Assembly: GCA_001466705.2 (NCBI GenBank) | Contig: LATX02000220.1 | Coordinates: forward strand, 62,001 to 126,000 | Length of the DNA: 64,000 nt | Direction: 5' to 3' | Source: Moniliophthora roreri | Taxonomy: Eukaryota > Basidiomycota > Agaricomycetes > Agaricales > Marasmiaceae | Shown here: one piece after another, positions 1-10,489 of the stretch | Position numbering within the stretch: the stretch's first letter is position 1 | Layout: each line of letters starts with the position of its first letter | Position numbers and translations under genes: made by a program | Notes under the pieces: generated by a model | Told to the model about the DNA's origin: nothing | What the model saw: the letters and a program-made list of their open reading frames with translations, nothing else | Database searches by the model: none

Positions 1-897
1 CCCAGTGTATGCAATCACACTGGCAATGCCAGAGATAGAGTTCCTGTCCTACTACAAGACAGCAAGTTTTCCTTTTCCCCCAAATCATATAGCTTACAAG
101 GTGCAGACCCTGCATTAATATCCGTGATATGCAGGCCAGACTTCCTCTCTACCGCTTGAATGTCCGGAGCATACTTATTACAGTACAATTGCCATCAGAG
201 CGGGACAAGAATTGGATGAAAAATTCTTTGACAAGGTCGAGTCCGGCCGTACTTTCAGATGGAGCCAATACGTGTAAGCGGTACCTAAGCCTTTTCACAA
301 ACTACCTTCTATACATTATCAATCATCCTCTGTCGGTGAAGTGAATAATGTTGCATGTAACGTGTATCCGTGTTCTGTATAATGTCAAACCATCGTGCGA
401 TGGAAGCGACATGCGTAGTTCGCGTCTATATTACCCAGCGAGAGTTCAATTCCTATTGTGAAGATGGCATACAGTGTTACAGTGGACTGGGTTGTCTGGG
501 ACCATCGTTGGAGACTCGCAGGAACCTGACCCCTTGTAGGGTTACATGAAGACGCCACCATTACAGTAGGTTGTGGGTTCAGACACGTCGTTTCACAAGC
601 AGACGTTGAGACTACTGGTCACTACATGATCTTGTACAGTATGAGATATATGGAAGAATTGTAGATATAAGTCATTGGGCATGCATGAGAAAACTGAAGA
701 ATATTGCAAGGTTATCACGAGTAGGGCTCCAGTATCAGTGTGATCTAAAATGGGAAAAGTCGAAGGCACAATACGAGTAGAAATACAGCATGTAAAGTAT
801 GAAGTATGATGAGCGAGGATAAGCGAACAACCAAGAGCACAGAGCAGATGAAGTGCGATAAGAGTTCTCCGGTGCAGGATACTCACAATCTCAGAAT
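1..897. other. No recognisable gene
   Basis: The stretch before the kinase stop codon holds only short open frames (the longest about 97 codons) with no recognisable motif, signal peptide or family resemblance. It probably contains the 3' untranslated region of the minus-strand kinase and intergenic sequence. Confidence 0.5.
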
Positions 898-3800
898 CTA
901 GTCATAGTTCAACGACCCGCTAGCATCACCATTAGGACCTCTCCTGTCTCTGTCAGCGTCAAGATCACCACCTCGCATTGGAGGTGCCGCGTTTCTTCCT
1001 TGAGGATCGGCGGGCCGTTGTGGTAGACCTGGTGCAGATAACTTTGGACCCGGTCCGGAGTTCCTTGGGGGAGGTCGATTCTGACGAGGGTCATTTCTTC
1101 CGCCTCCACCGTTATAAGGTCCATTTCGCATTAGTGGGGGAGGTCCGCGAGGCGGGAACCCACCGCCACCGCCACCAGGAGGTCCATATGATCTTGCGTC
1201 GAAACGTGAGCCGGGAGGACCTGGGCCTGGCGGGGGATGAGGCATTGAATATACTCCAGGTGGCAGACCGCCAGTGTAATGTATCGGCGGTGGACCCGGA
1301 GGATAACCGGCAGGAGGTGGGCCTGGCCCTGGGGGGCCGCCCGGTCCTCGATTGTTGAAGTGAGGAATGGCCATTGCTCGATGTTGGGGCTCGTGTCGAT
1401 GTGGTGGTGGTAGTGGTGGTGGTAGTACTACAGCAGCGGGCGGCGGTCGTTGATGCATGCGTTGACTTCGTTTGTCGAACTCGTGCGAGGCTTCGTAGAT
1501 AGGAAGGCTGCAAAATTACGATCAGATACCACTTGAAAGGATATTTTCGCCTGTTCTCACCTCTTTGGATCAGCAGGTAACGGGTCTGTCCAGAAGTAAT
1601 CGTGATTCAGAGCTTCTTCAGCAGTAATCCTTTCTTGGGGATTACACGTCAGAAGCTTGTCAAGGAGGTCGCACGTCTCCTGGCCAACACTGCATATGTT
1701 CAAAGGGGTAAGCAGATGTATGAAAGGATAACATCCGCAATACTGACACTTCATACGCTTGCCTGATCTTTCTGGGATAAGTAGTATTCCACCGCTTTAT
1801 ACCTTCACAGCCGGGTAGCTGGTCGAAATTGGGCCAAGAGTGCTGATTCGGAGTACCACAGAGCTGCCATATCCTTTCCAGCTGGTCAATATCGGAGTTT
1901 CCTGGCAGGATGGGTCGACGGTTGAACATCTCTCCAAGGATGCATCTGACGGCCTATGAGTACAAGACGATGTACGGATGGCTAACACGAACCCGATGCC
2001 CCAGATATCCACCTCATCGCCATAATTTCTCGCGCCCATCAATAGTTCAGGAGGTCGATACCACCGTGTCACTACACAGTTCGTATACTTGCGCTCCTTA
2101 GTATTCAATCGGTCCCAGTTTCTGTGAGCATCCAGAGGTCGACCGTGTTCGTATGTCCGAGCCAAACCGAAATCAGCTATACGCAATGAACCAGTGTTAG
2201 AGATGAGCAAGTTGGCAGCTTTCATATCACGATGTAGAATGTGGTTCTGCAACAACAAAAAGTCAGCGCTGTAACACGGCGTACTGAAGCAAAGATCTAC
2301 CCTGTGCATGTATGCTGTACCCTCTAACAATTGCTTCATGTACAACTTGATATGGCTCGGTTGCAGCTTAACTCTTTCGTTTTCCAAAAGTCCAGCAAGA
2401 TCGTGGTCCATATAAGGGAATACCATGTAAACGGACATAGGATCGGTGTCGGTGCCTAAAAGAAATAAACTAGTTAGAACGCCATCACCTTATTGCAGAA
2501 GACTTACTCCTAACGATGAACATATCCAAGATTTCAATAATACAGGGGTGGCTCATTGCCTTCAAGATCTTGATTTCTCGCAGTGCTGTCACGGGCATGC
2601 CTTCCTTCTCATTGTGCATAAGGATACGTTTCAATGCGACCGCCTTCCCAGTGGCCTTTTGAACGGCTTTGTGCACCTCACTGGATTTTCATCAGTCAGT
2701 ATGTACGTCGCTTGTAGACCGGGAAACAAATACTTACCCGAAAGTACCTTCACCCAATTTGGTTGTCGCTTCATAGTCCTCCTGCATACCGCATCCCTTG
2801 AGAAGACGTCCGAACCTCTGCATTTCTTCCTTTTTGGAAGGTTGGTACGCTGGTCGGCGCTTGACAATCCGGATTCTGGGTGGTTCCTTTGGGGCGCTTT
2901 TGCTATAAGCATCTCTACCTCCACCGTCAGGTTTCTTGTATCTGTCGGTGGGTGCAGGATGTCTCAACGGAGAGTGCGCATCCCTGGGTGCTTGGGGCGG
3001 ACGTGTAGGTACGGGGTTAACGGGGATATAGAGTGCTTTAGGCTTCTCGGGTAGTCCTGCTGGTTTAAGTTTGTCAAGGTGAGCAGTGCGAGAATCCGGA
3101 GGAGGGACTGGAGGCGGTGTACGTGGTGGTGGTGGAGGTGGACCATCAAATGATGCTGGTGGCGGCGGAAGGGGTTGAGCTGGCGCAGGTTCCACTGTAC
3201 GTTCGCTCGGTAGAGTAGAAGATTTTTGAGATGGCGAAGGTGGCGGTGGTTGACCAGGTGGTGTACGAGCAAAGTCTGGAGGGTTCTTGTCTGGGGAGAC
3301 CGGACGATAGCTGTCATATTCACGACGACTTCGAGAGTTTGAACGTCTTCGAGGGTAATAATCGTCTCGATGACCCCGATCATAGTCATCTCCTCGACGT
3401 GAAGAATACGACTGAGGTCGATAATAACGATCGTCGTCGTCGTAATCATACCGTCGTCGGTCGCGATCCCTGTAATCCAGATCCCTGTCCCTATCTCCGC
3501 CCCTCCGCCAATAGTCACGCCTATCCTCTCGATCATACCCTCGGCCTCTAGGCGGACTAAAAGCTGGCTCTGGAGTCCGACGAGAAGGTAAACGATGTTT
3601 CTCTGGAGGAGAATATGAACGCGAGCGTGAACGAGAGCGTCTGTCTCTCCTCGAGCCGGCACCTGGTTCCCAATGATCACCTCGTCCTGGACGACTACCG
3701 TTTCGCCTGTCTTTCAGCTCGACATCTCTCCCATACCGCATATCATCATCCCTCTCATAACTTCCGCGGGGTGGTGGTGAATTCCTCGATAAAAACACAT

Positions 3801-4095
3801 TCTGTATACCCTCCGATGGTGCTTGAGTCTTCTTCGTCTTGAATGGAAATTTTACTTTTGCTTTTGATTTTGAGGTATCTGTAACTGGCTTTGGAGGTAA
3901 TGAAGCATGAACAAGCTGAGGTGTTTGCGTTTGCTGTGAAGGCCCGCCGTCGTCTACTTCCCCCTCTTCCGGTGTCGAAGGTGCCTGCCTCTTCGAAGGT
4001 CGAGGATCCGGTGATCTAGAAGTTCTTCGCTTCGACGACAAAGGCGAGAACATGAGCTCGTCGTCGTGGTGGCTCGTCGTGGTCGAGCCCAGCAA
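898..4095 (-). CDS. BUR1/CDK9-type cyclin-dependent protein kinase
   Basis: Multi-exon Ser/Thr kinase of the CDK9/Bur1 class, expected to phosphorylate the RNA polymerase II C-terminal domain and Spt5 with a cyclin partner in the nucleus. The first exon codes about 450 residues: an Arg/Ser-rich region ([12 protein letters not shown]), a Pro-rich tract, then the kinase start with the glycine loop GEGTFG. Later exons give [17 protein letters not shown] (PITALRE-like helix), [10 protein letters not shown] (catalytic loop), DFGLAR, and [12 protein letters not shown] with the activation-loop Thr, then the C-lobe ending NHDYFW. The last exon is a Pro/Gly/Arg-rich tail of about 185 residues. The wording of the PITALRE region fits CDK9 better than CDK12, although the RS-rich N-terminus recalls CDK12. 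The start may be at 4095 or at a second Met at 4053; the latter leaves more room for a promoter. It diverges from the Nudix gene. Confidence 0.9.
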
Positions 4096-4176
4096 GGGAA
4101 TTGCCTTTTATGTAAGCACCCCCAGTGCTGTCATACAGCTTGCGTACAGCGCTTGCCACTTGATTTTTTCACTCTC
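4054..4176. promoter_or_regulatory. Compact divergent promoter between kinase and Nudix gene
   Basis: Only 81-123 bp separate the two outward-facing start codons, depending on whether the kinase starts at 4095 or 4053. Both transcripts must begin inside this stretch or within each other's 5' region. No TATA box is obvious. Confidence 0.45.
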
Positions 4177-4989
4177 ATGGCGGAAATTGACTTAAATCCT
4201 CCTGGTGTTCAAGGAAACCTCAAGAAATTTCTTCAAGGTGGTGAAATGGAAGACTGGATGCCGTATGACACGGTCAAATTTTACACCAATGCTTTCATAG
4301 TTCGAGATAACCAGGTGGCTGCCTTGCTATCGTGATATTAAACGGCAGACATATCTTCGACGCAGATTCTATTGGGATACAAGAAGAGAGGATTCGGCAT
4401 GAACAAGTAGGTGTCAATTGTCAACTCTCTTTTTCACGTCTCATCGTCAACTGTAGGTATAATGGGTTTGGTAAGCTACACGCTGGTCGTGTTGCAAGCA
4501 AAAAAAAAGAGTCCTTACGCGTCTTCAGGCGGAAAGGTTGAACCAGGAGAGACATCTTTAGATGCGGCCGTCCGAGAGCTAGAGGTACGTGCAGCTCGAT
4601 ACAGACACGCCATTTTCTGAATTGTCGCAGGAAGAAGCAGGAATTAAGGCCGAATTGGAACACGCTGGAGTTTTGTTCTTTCTGAGCGAAGGTGAAGACA
4701 AGGCTTTTCATATAGATATATACCGAGGAAAGCAGTATACTGGTGAAATAACCGAGTAAGGTTCCCACATTCACTATCTAATTATCACTCATCCTTCGAC
4801 CATAGGTCAGATGAAATGCGGCCCGAATGGTTTTCTGCGCCCAAGATACCTTTCGAGCAGATGTGGGAGACGGACTGTTATTGGATCCCACTCTTATTGC
4901 AAGGCAAGCCTTTTGCTGGTCGCGCAGACTTTATGAAGGCTGGCGATAAGCTTCTTCCATGCAAATGGTGGTTTGGGACTGTCCAGTGA
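4177..4989 (+). CDS. MTH1-like Nudix hydrolase (oxidised purine nucleoside triphosphatase)
   Basis: Predicted to sanitise the nucleotide pool by hydrolysing oxidised purine dNTPs such as 8-oxo-dGTP. My exon model is 4177-4314, 4366-4406, 4457-4470, 4529-4584, 4631-4755 and 4806-4989, which sums to whole codons and gives 185 residues. The joined protein carries a complete Nudix box, G-x5-E-x7-RE-L-x-EE-x-G-I, reading from GGKVEPGE to EEEAGI. NGFGGK precedes it and a conserved WF..IP..QMW region follows, as in the NUDT1 family. The third exon is only 14 nt and encodes the YNGF stretch right before the box. The start at 4177 is chosen because it precedes the Tyr/Val-rich first strand; an in-frame Met at 4066 overlaps the kinase gene. 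This gene and the MutY gene in the window both belong to the 8-oxoguanine defence system. Confidence 0.9.
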
Positions 4990-5830
4990 CGCTTTTGTAC
5001 TATCTGTCATTAAGAATCTATGAACGTTAAGTCTAAAAGGTTGGATTATCTTCGTTTTAGCAGCTGGCACTAAATCCACCTGATTCACAAGCTTCGGAAA
5101 GAAAAATAAACGTTAAACCCTGTTCTACTGTGAGTTTCGTTAGTTCGATCCCTCACTCACTTTGTTAACATGCAGTCTACTCTAGTTTCTCTAAACTCAC
5201 ACTCTTTACTTCCACACCACTATACCAAGCTTGTCCTGTTTGGTCCTGCTGTCAGCGATGCTCTTGGGAACGTAAATGAATTGATCGCTCTGGAAAGATC
5301 TAATCCCTTGACCATCGTCTAACCATGGGATGAGCCTTCCGGCGACTGGTTGAGCACTTGGGGTATTTCCGAGTCCTGAGACATGTGGCGATGACCCCTA
5401 CCCTGTCATTGTGATCAAGGCACAGCCACTGTGGTCCATGAGTTGTCCATGAGGTAGTTGGTAAGTACACACTGCATGCAAGACCGGGGTCTGGCAGGCA
5501 AGCAATTCAGTGACCTTTGAGCGATTCGTTGATCTTCAAGTTCGAGCAGACAGAAACGGCATGACGGCACGTAACTTGATTCCATATCATTGCCCAACAC
5601 GTTCTTCCCCGATTCCCAAACGCAGCGCTTCCACACGATTCCTTTCCTCTTATGTTCAATCACTCAAAGTACAGTACTATTCAGCAAGGGGGTGCTTATA
5701 ACACTGTCGGAAGGGATCAGAAGTCATTGCAAAAATGCGTATGAGGTATACGGGGATATGATCCAAAACGTTTTCCATGATGAGGGCATGTTCAGGGATC
5801 TCGACTAACCAAGTGAGTTCTTAGACGCTC
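4990..5830. other. No clear gene; possible upstream part of the NACHT relic
   Basis: Short broken frames only. The stretch around 5590-5808 reads as a helical segment that could be a decayed N-terminus of the following NACHT relic, but I cannot identify it. The rest looks like intergenic DNA. Confidence 0.35.
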
Positions 5831-6660
5831 GCTACGGGATGATGTCGATAATCATAATCATTTTGAAATTTCAAAAGCGGCGACTCTTAAACTGCTTGCA
5901 CAGAACTCTGTCCCGAATGCATGCTATGATTCCGAACAGCGATTTCCCCCACCCGAATGCCGTCTTGGTACCTGCTCCAGCATCCTTGAGAAGCTGTCCC
6001 AGTGGGTCGAGAGTGGCTCGAAGGCCACCAGAGTCTTTTGGTTGTATGGTTCCGCAGGAATTGGAAGGTCCGCTACTGCACGGAACCTAGCAGAAAATTA
6101 TACGGGCAAGAGGGTTGCTGCAACGTTCTTCTCTTCGCGGAACGACTCGAATCGTGGCGAGTTGGAACCTTTCGTTGCGAGTACCACATACCAGTTTTGC
6201 AAACACGGGTTGCCGCTGAGGTCATCCATCATCGAGGCGATCCATATATATTTCACGCATCCTTCGAGAGTCAGTTCGAGCAACTGACAGTCAAGCCATT
6301 TTCCAACGTGGAGGTGGCGAAGTGAGCCCAAATTCTATCATCGTCGATGGTTTCGATGAATGTATCGATCATCCATCGCAGGAGAGACTGTTGGGTATCA
6401 TCCAAAAAGTCACCATTGCTTGCCACATCACTGTTCCTTGGACATCTCTCATATGCAGTCGTCCAGAGCCTCAGATCCGTGGCACTCTTGATAACGTTGG
6501 CACGAATTTGATGCCAATTCATCGGATGAAGCATACCGGGATATCCAGAAATATTTCACCGACCACTTTACCATGCTTCGAAAAAAGCGCCGTCGTGTTT
6601 TGCGTTATGAAGGTACACCTTGGCTCAGCGACGACGTTGTCCACCAGCTAATACCAGCAA
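5830..6660 (+). pseudogene. Decayed NACHT-type STAND NTPase (NLR-like) relic
   Basis: Pieces of a fungal NACHT domain are found in three frames. One frame gives FWLYGSAGIGRSATARNL, the Walker A region, followed by a stretch resembling the AATFFSSRN..RGELEPFVAS segment of these proteins. A second gives QFEQLTVKPF. A third gives SIIVDGFDECIDHPSQ, the Walker B region, then LICSRPEPQI. Each step needs a frame change with no plausible intron (around 6285 and 6320), so the gene is broken. The Walker A lysine, normally GKS, is Arg here (GRS), which would impair nucleotide binding even if the frame were intact. No repeat domain follows. Such NLR-like genes are abundant and fast-decaying in agaricomycetes. 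Confidence 0.7.
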
Positions 6661-7521
6661 AACTGTTTCGCAGGCTTTGATCGAGAACGAGTAAACTCCA
6701 TCGGAGGGCCAGTCATTGTATTCGGGGAAAAACAGTTCTCAACGTCCCTTTAAAGTAATTTGGGATGGGAGCAGGTCATCTTCCTACAAGAGTTTCAGTC
6801 CTGGGATCCAAGGCAAAAGTTGATCTCATCATGCGCACCTCGGATTGAGTCGTCTGATTCCTTGACAGCCGACGACGCCTCCGAATCATACTGCTTACGC
6901 GGCTTAGGATTCAAGGCAACGTCGTGGCAATGCGTACCGTCTTATCTTACCATTGGCGATATCGCAATCAGGTCCACTCACCTTGTGTTATTTTGGGAAT
7001 GCTCGACGACTGTCAATTGCTGATGAACAGGAGCGAGCTGAGAAGCCGTTAGGAACAATCTATTTTCTCAATCGTATGACGATCCTGAAATGGTGAGTCG
7101 AGGACAGTATCATGTGTGGAGGCGGAGACACTGTAGGGACCAGTCGAAGCTTCAACTGTACCGTATGTCTACATTTAGAACATCATCTACATTTTGTTGC
7201 CCGGATGAATTACCCAACGTTTCTCTGCAACTCGAAGAGGTTGATTGAGACGCGAGTATTTGTGTATTTCAAAAATCCGACAGAAGAATAAATTGAGAGA
7301 TGCTGCAAAGCGGAGAAGACGGCACTATAAGAATCACCTAGCGTTCGCTTGAGGGTGAGACTGAGCAGTTGAGGATATAAGTAATTATATACTGACAGTT
7401 CATCATACAAAATAAACGGCACCATCATGAATACATAAAGCAGAACGACATGTCCCATTCTTATCCTGACAAAGAGGCACCAGCTTCGCCCCTCGTTGTA
7501 ACTTATCCGTCCACTTCGCAC
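6661..7521. other. No recognisable gene
   Basis: Short unrelated frames on both strands; it may include eroded downstream sequence of the NACHT relic and the 3' region of the zinc-knuckle gene. Nothing can be supported. Confidence 0.4.
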
Positions 7522-8190
7522 CTATCCACTCAGCGCATCAGCTTCACCTCGAAAGGAAGAAGCTAAATACTCACGATGCAACCACGTCCTCATTGGAGGC
7601 AATCGTGTTGTCTCAATCGGTCCTACTTCAGGGTCAGGAGCCTTCAGTTTTCCCAAAACCCTGTTCGCGTCTGTCCACTTGTCTGCAATCTGCTGCGCAT
7701 TTCGTTTGTGTACCTTCTGGTTGGCGGGAGAGCAAATGTATTCGTATAATTCGACGCAGTTTCGGGCGTGTTCATACCAACAGGGTTTCTGAACTACCTT
7801 GTTGCAACCAAAGCAGGTTAAATTATCGGAATCTGGGGCAGGTTGAGACGAGGATGAGGGAGAGCTGGAGGATATGCCACAGGTGAGTCGGTGATGCTTG
7901 GACGGTCTCCGGACATCACTTTTGCAGATGTAGCAAAACACGATAGTGGAGGGTGTAGCAGGCTGGGTCGAGGATGAGGACGGGGAAGAGTTTGAGGATC
8001 TGCCGCAAGTTTGGCGGTGTTCAGGCCAAAAGGGTTTCTGGATCTTCTTGTTGCAGGCAGAGCAAAGTTTAGGCCGGTGGATCCGTTGGTACTGATATTT
8101 GGATCTGGACATGGATGTGAGTGGAATTTGCTCCCAGAATACGGTTCGGCGGTCGTATTTATACAAGCTGAGAGCGGCATTGTTAGGCAT
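7522..8190 (-). CDS. Protein with three CxxC-HxxxC zinc-knuckle-like repeats
   Basis: Single open frame of 222 codons with no intron needed. It has three spaced repeats of one pattern: CSACNKKIQKPFWPEHRQTC, CYICKSDVRRPSKHHRLTC and CFGCNKVVQKPCWYEHARNC. That is C-x2-C, about 11-12 residues, H-x3-C, with a KP.W.EH core in repeats 1 and 3. Ser/Pro-rich linkers separate them (SSPSSSS occurs in both). The pattern suggests three small CCHC zinc sites. The C-terminal 70 residues are unique, basic then acidic, with no known domain. Start may be at 8190 or at a Met 26 codons later (8112). I do not recognise a family; nucleic-acid or protein binding is only a guess from the zinc-site pattern. It sits alone in an accessory region. 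Confidence 0.6.
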   Translation of the reverse strand: MPNNAALSLYKYDRRTVFWEQIPLTSMSRSKYQYQRIHRPKLCSACNKKIQKPFWPEHRQTCGRSSNSSPSSSSTQPATPSTIVFCYICKSDVRRPSKHHRLTCGISSSSPSSSSQPAPDSDNLTCFGCNKVVQKPCWYEHARNCVELYEYICSPANQKVHKRNAQQIADKWTDANRVLGKLKAPDPEVGPIETTRLPPMRTWLHREYLASSFRGEADALSG

Positions 8191-9594
8191 TTTTATGTGG
8201 CAGAAGTGATATAGGTGGCATCAATTAGATACGGAAAGCCGAAGTTTGGACCATACCCATGATTGGAGGACAACGGCTGAATGTGAGTACGAACAAGGAT
8301 TCATCGACGGAACTAATGTAGGGACAAAGTTCAGATCTTCACGCAGGTCTACGCGACCAGTATGTGGCTGTGACGCAGCATTGTCAAAGAAAAGACATGG
8401 CTAGATAGAGCCTCACCAACAAAACGATTCTTGTCATCTTATTATCACTTCTCGACGCACTCAATGCCACCCGTCGATCCTAATCTGCCTTGCTGTGTGT
8501 CGCACTAGTGTCTCCTCCCGTTTGAACAGCAATCCTACACCATAAATCTACACACGAATTTCTTGCCAATCAGCTGGTACCGGATACTAAGTGATGATAG
8601 TAGATTTGAGTTTCGGGTTAAACGAGAGTCTTGAGTAGCGCTGAAGCAAGTTTATTAAAACAACAAAACACAAAAAGACTGGCACGCAACGATGATCTCA
8701 TAAAGGGTCCAAGTAACGAGCACTGAATAGAATTGCGCGGATTGAAGGTGAATGGTCCATTTTTGCATTCAGCGATGTTCAGCATTGCCGACCCGCGGAA
8801 CATTTCTCGCGTTCTCAGGATAATGCGTGCAGATCGTCCTTAAGAGCAAGAAAGGCTGAGGTCTGAAGACGTGGCCCATGAGGGCAGAAGCAGGGCAGAA
8901 GTGCGAGACATCCAAGCGCGATTCGGGCCTTTGCTAACAGTACCTGGAGCCAGCCTGGAGTGTCGATACTAGGAGTGCCAGCAAGACCATTCCTCCTGTT
9001 GTAAACTTTAGACCTCAGATAGACGTACTGTACTTGTCGTACTTGTAATCCAGTAGACTAAAACCCGAGAAATTCGGGGCCGACCTCCCTCTCCATTCCA
9101 TATGCTCATCATGCTCTATGTTCATTGAATTCTGGCTTTCATGTCTCGAATTCTGGATCACCAGGAATTTGACGAGGCAGACTGGAGTCAGAGATATATT
9201 AGTCAGGTCTGGGCGGTTCAGGCTCGGTGCCAGGAAGCAAGCCATGATACTTCTCACATCCTTGATTCTAATTATCCGTGAAACAGCAAGATTTAGTGAC
9301 TCGAATGGAATTGTACGGCCTATGAGACTTCCAGAAATAACCTCTACACTGTGTTGGGTAGTCATAGTCAGGTTCTGGGCAAGCCGAGCCCTCGCACAAC
9401 TCTTTCCATGAGTGTATACTGTTCGCAAAGGTTCCGAAATGTCAAGTCATAAGTACTCCCGGCCGCAGCAATACGCAGTCAGAAGGCAGGGCGACTGGGA
9501 AAGTTTCGGCTCTGATCGACATATAAAAGCCCTGACCTAAGCTCAGGAAGTTCAGTAGGGTATCTAGTGCAAGAACCTCATACTCGTCGCGAAC
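8191..9594. other. No supported gene
   Basis: Two overlapping antisense frames occur around 9015-9428 (137 codons on minus, 97 on plus). Neither shows a motif, and mutual overlap makes at least one a shadow. Otherwise nothing is recognisable. Confidence 0.4.
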
Positions 9595-10152
9595 ATGCAT
9601 TTTCATCGTTCTCGTGGTGCAGCACCTTATGCTTACAGGTCGCCTCACACTCGCTGTAGGGGTAGTTTCCATGCGATGCGTGGAATGCACCGTTATGGAC
9701 CACCTCATCACGCTCGTGGGCGACACGGACCGCCTCCGCATCACTTTCATGCTTTTGGTGAAGGAGTGATGCTACCGCATCCGCCACACCGTGCTCATGG
9801 TCCTCAAGGTCCACCTTCACCACCGTCACATCATTTTTGTCCTGCTGATGAAGACATGATGCCGCCACCACCACCACACTTCGACTTCTGTCATCGCGGA
9901 CCCCGTCATGGCCGCCATTTCCATGGACCACCATTACCCCCACACCCTATGTATGGCCTTGAATGGTGTTGCCCACCGTCTCCTGCAGGACCATGCCCTC
10001 ATGGACATGAGTTTATGGAACCCCCGCCTGCTCCTCACTGGCATTACCATCATCCGCATTTCCATCACACTTCAGCCGCCCGGCCGGAATCTGCAGAAGT
10101 TTGCCATGACCTGGAACCTCGCAGGGTGCACGAAGAGGAAGGGACGCAGTGA
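9595..10152 (+). CDS. His/Pro/Gly-rich protein of unknown function
   Basis: Uninterrupted frame of 185 codons in which His, Pro and Gly dominate: HHARGRHGPPPHHFHAF, PPPPPHFDFC, WHYHHPHFHH. There are scattered Cys (CHRG, CCPP, CPHGH) and a short charged tail ending HEEEGTQ. No signal peptide or membrane segment is visible. Repeated HGPP/HHF units suggest a low-complexity metal-binding or phase-separating protein, but that is inference from composition. The antisense frames over the same bases are rich in Val/Asp/His and look like shadows. No family is recognised. Confidence 0.5.
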   Translation: MHFHRSRGAAPYAYRSPHTRCRGSFHAMRGMHRYGPPHHARGRHGPPPHHFHAFGEGVMLPHPPHRAHGPQGPPSPPSHHFCPADEDMMPPPPPHFDFCHRGPRHGRHFHGPPLPPHPMYGLEWCCPPSPAGPCPHGHEFMEPPPAPHWHYHHPHFHHTSAARPESAEVCHDLEPRRVHEEEGTQ

Positions 10153-10489
10153 GGCATGTGCATGAATAACGACATGACTTTCAAGTTGATCTCCGAATAG
10201 TTCTTTTTTTGAGCTTTGAATGCCGGCCACATCAGTAGACACGTAGGTAAGTCACCATTTATATATATAAGTAGTAAATAGAATTTCAGTACATATGCGC
10301 AGGTAAGTAGTAGGTCCGAAAAAATTTAAATAAACTTTCAATACAGTTTTTTAAAAATCATCGTCAACGTTGCGAGAACGGAATATTGTACTGAACACTG
10401 ATGTGACATATAACTCCGCGTGACAACCTGCTTTCCCTCGAGCTCCCACTTCACCTCGCCTGCGCATTATAACTTGACATTCAATTTCC

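Noticed and set aside
2446..3054. A 202-codon plus-strand frame over the kinase
   Set aside because: Antisense shadow of the BUR1/CDK9 coding exons; no motif of its own.
9015..9428. 137-codon minus-strand frame as a gene
   Set aside because: No recognisable motif and it overlaps an equally plausible plus-strand frame; not supportable.
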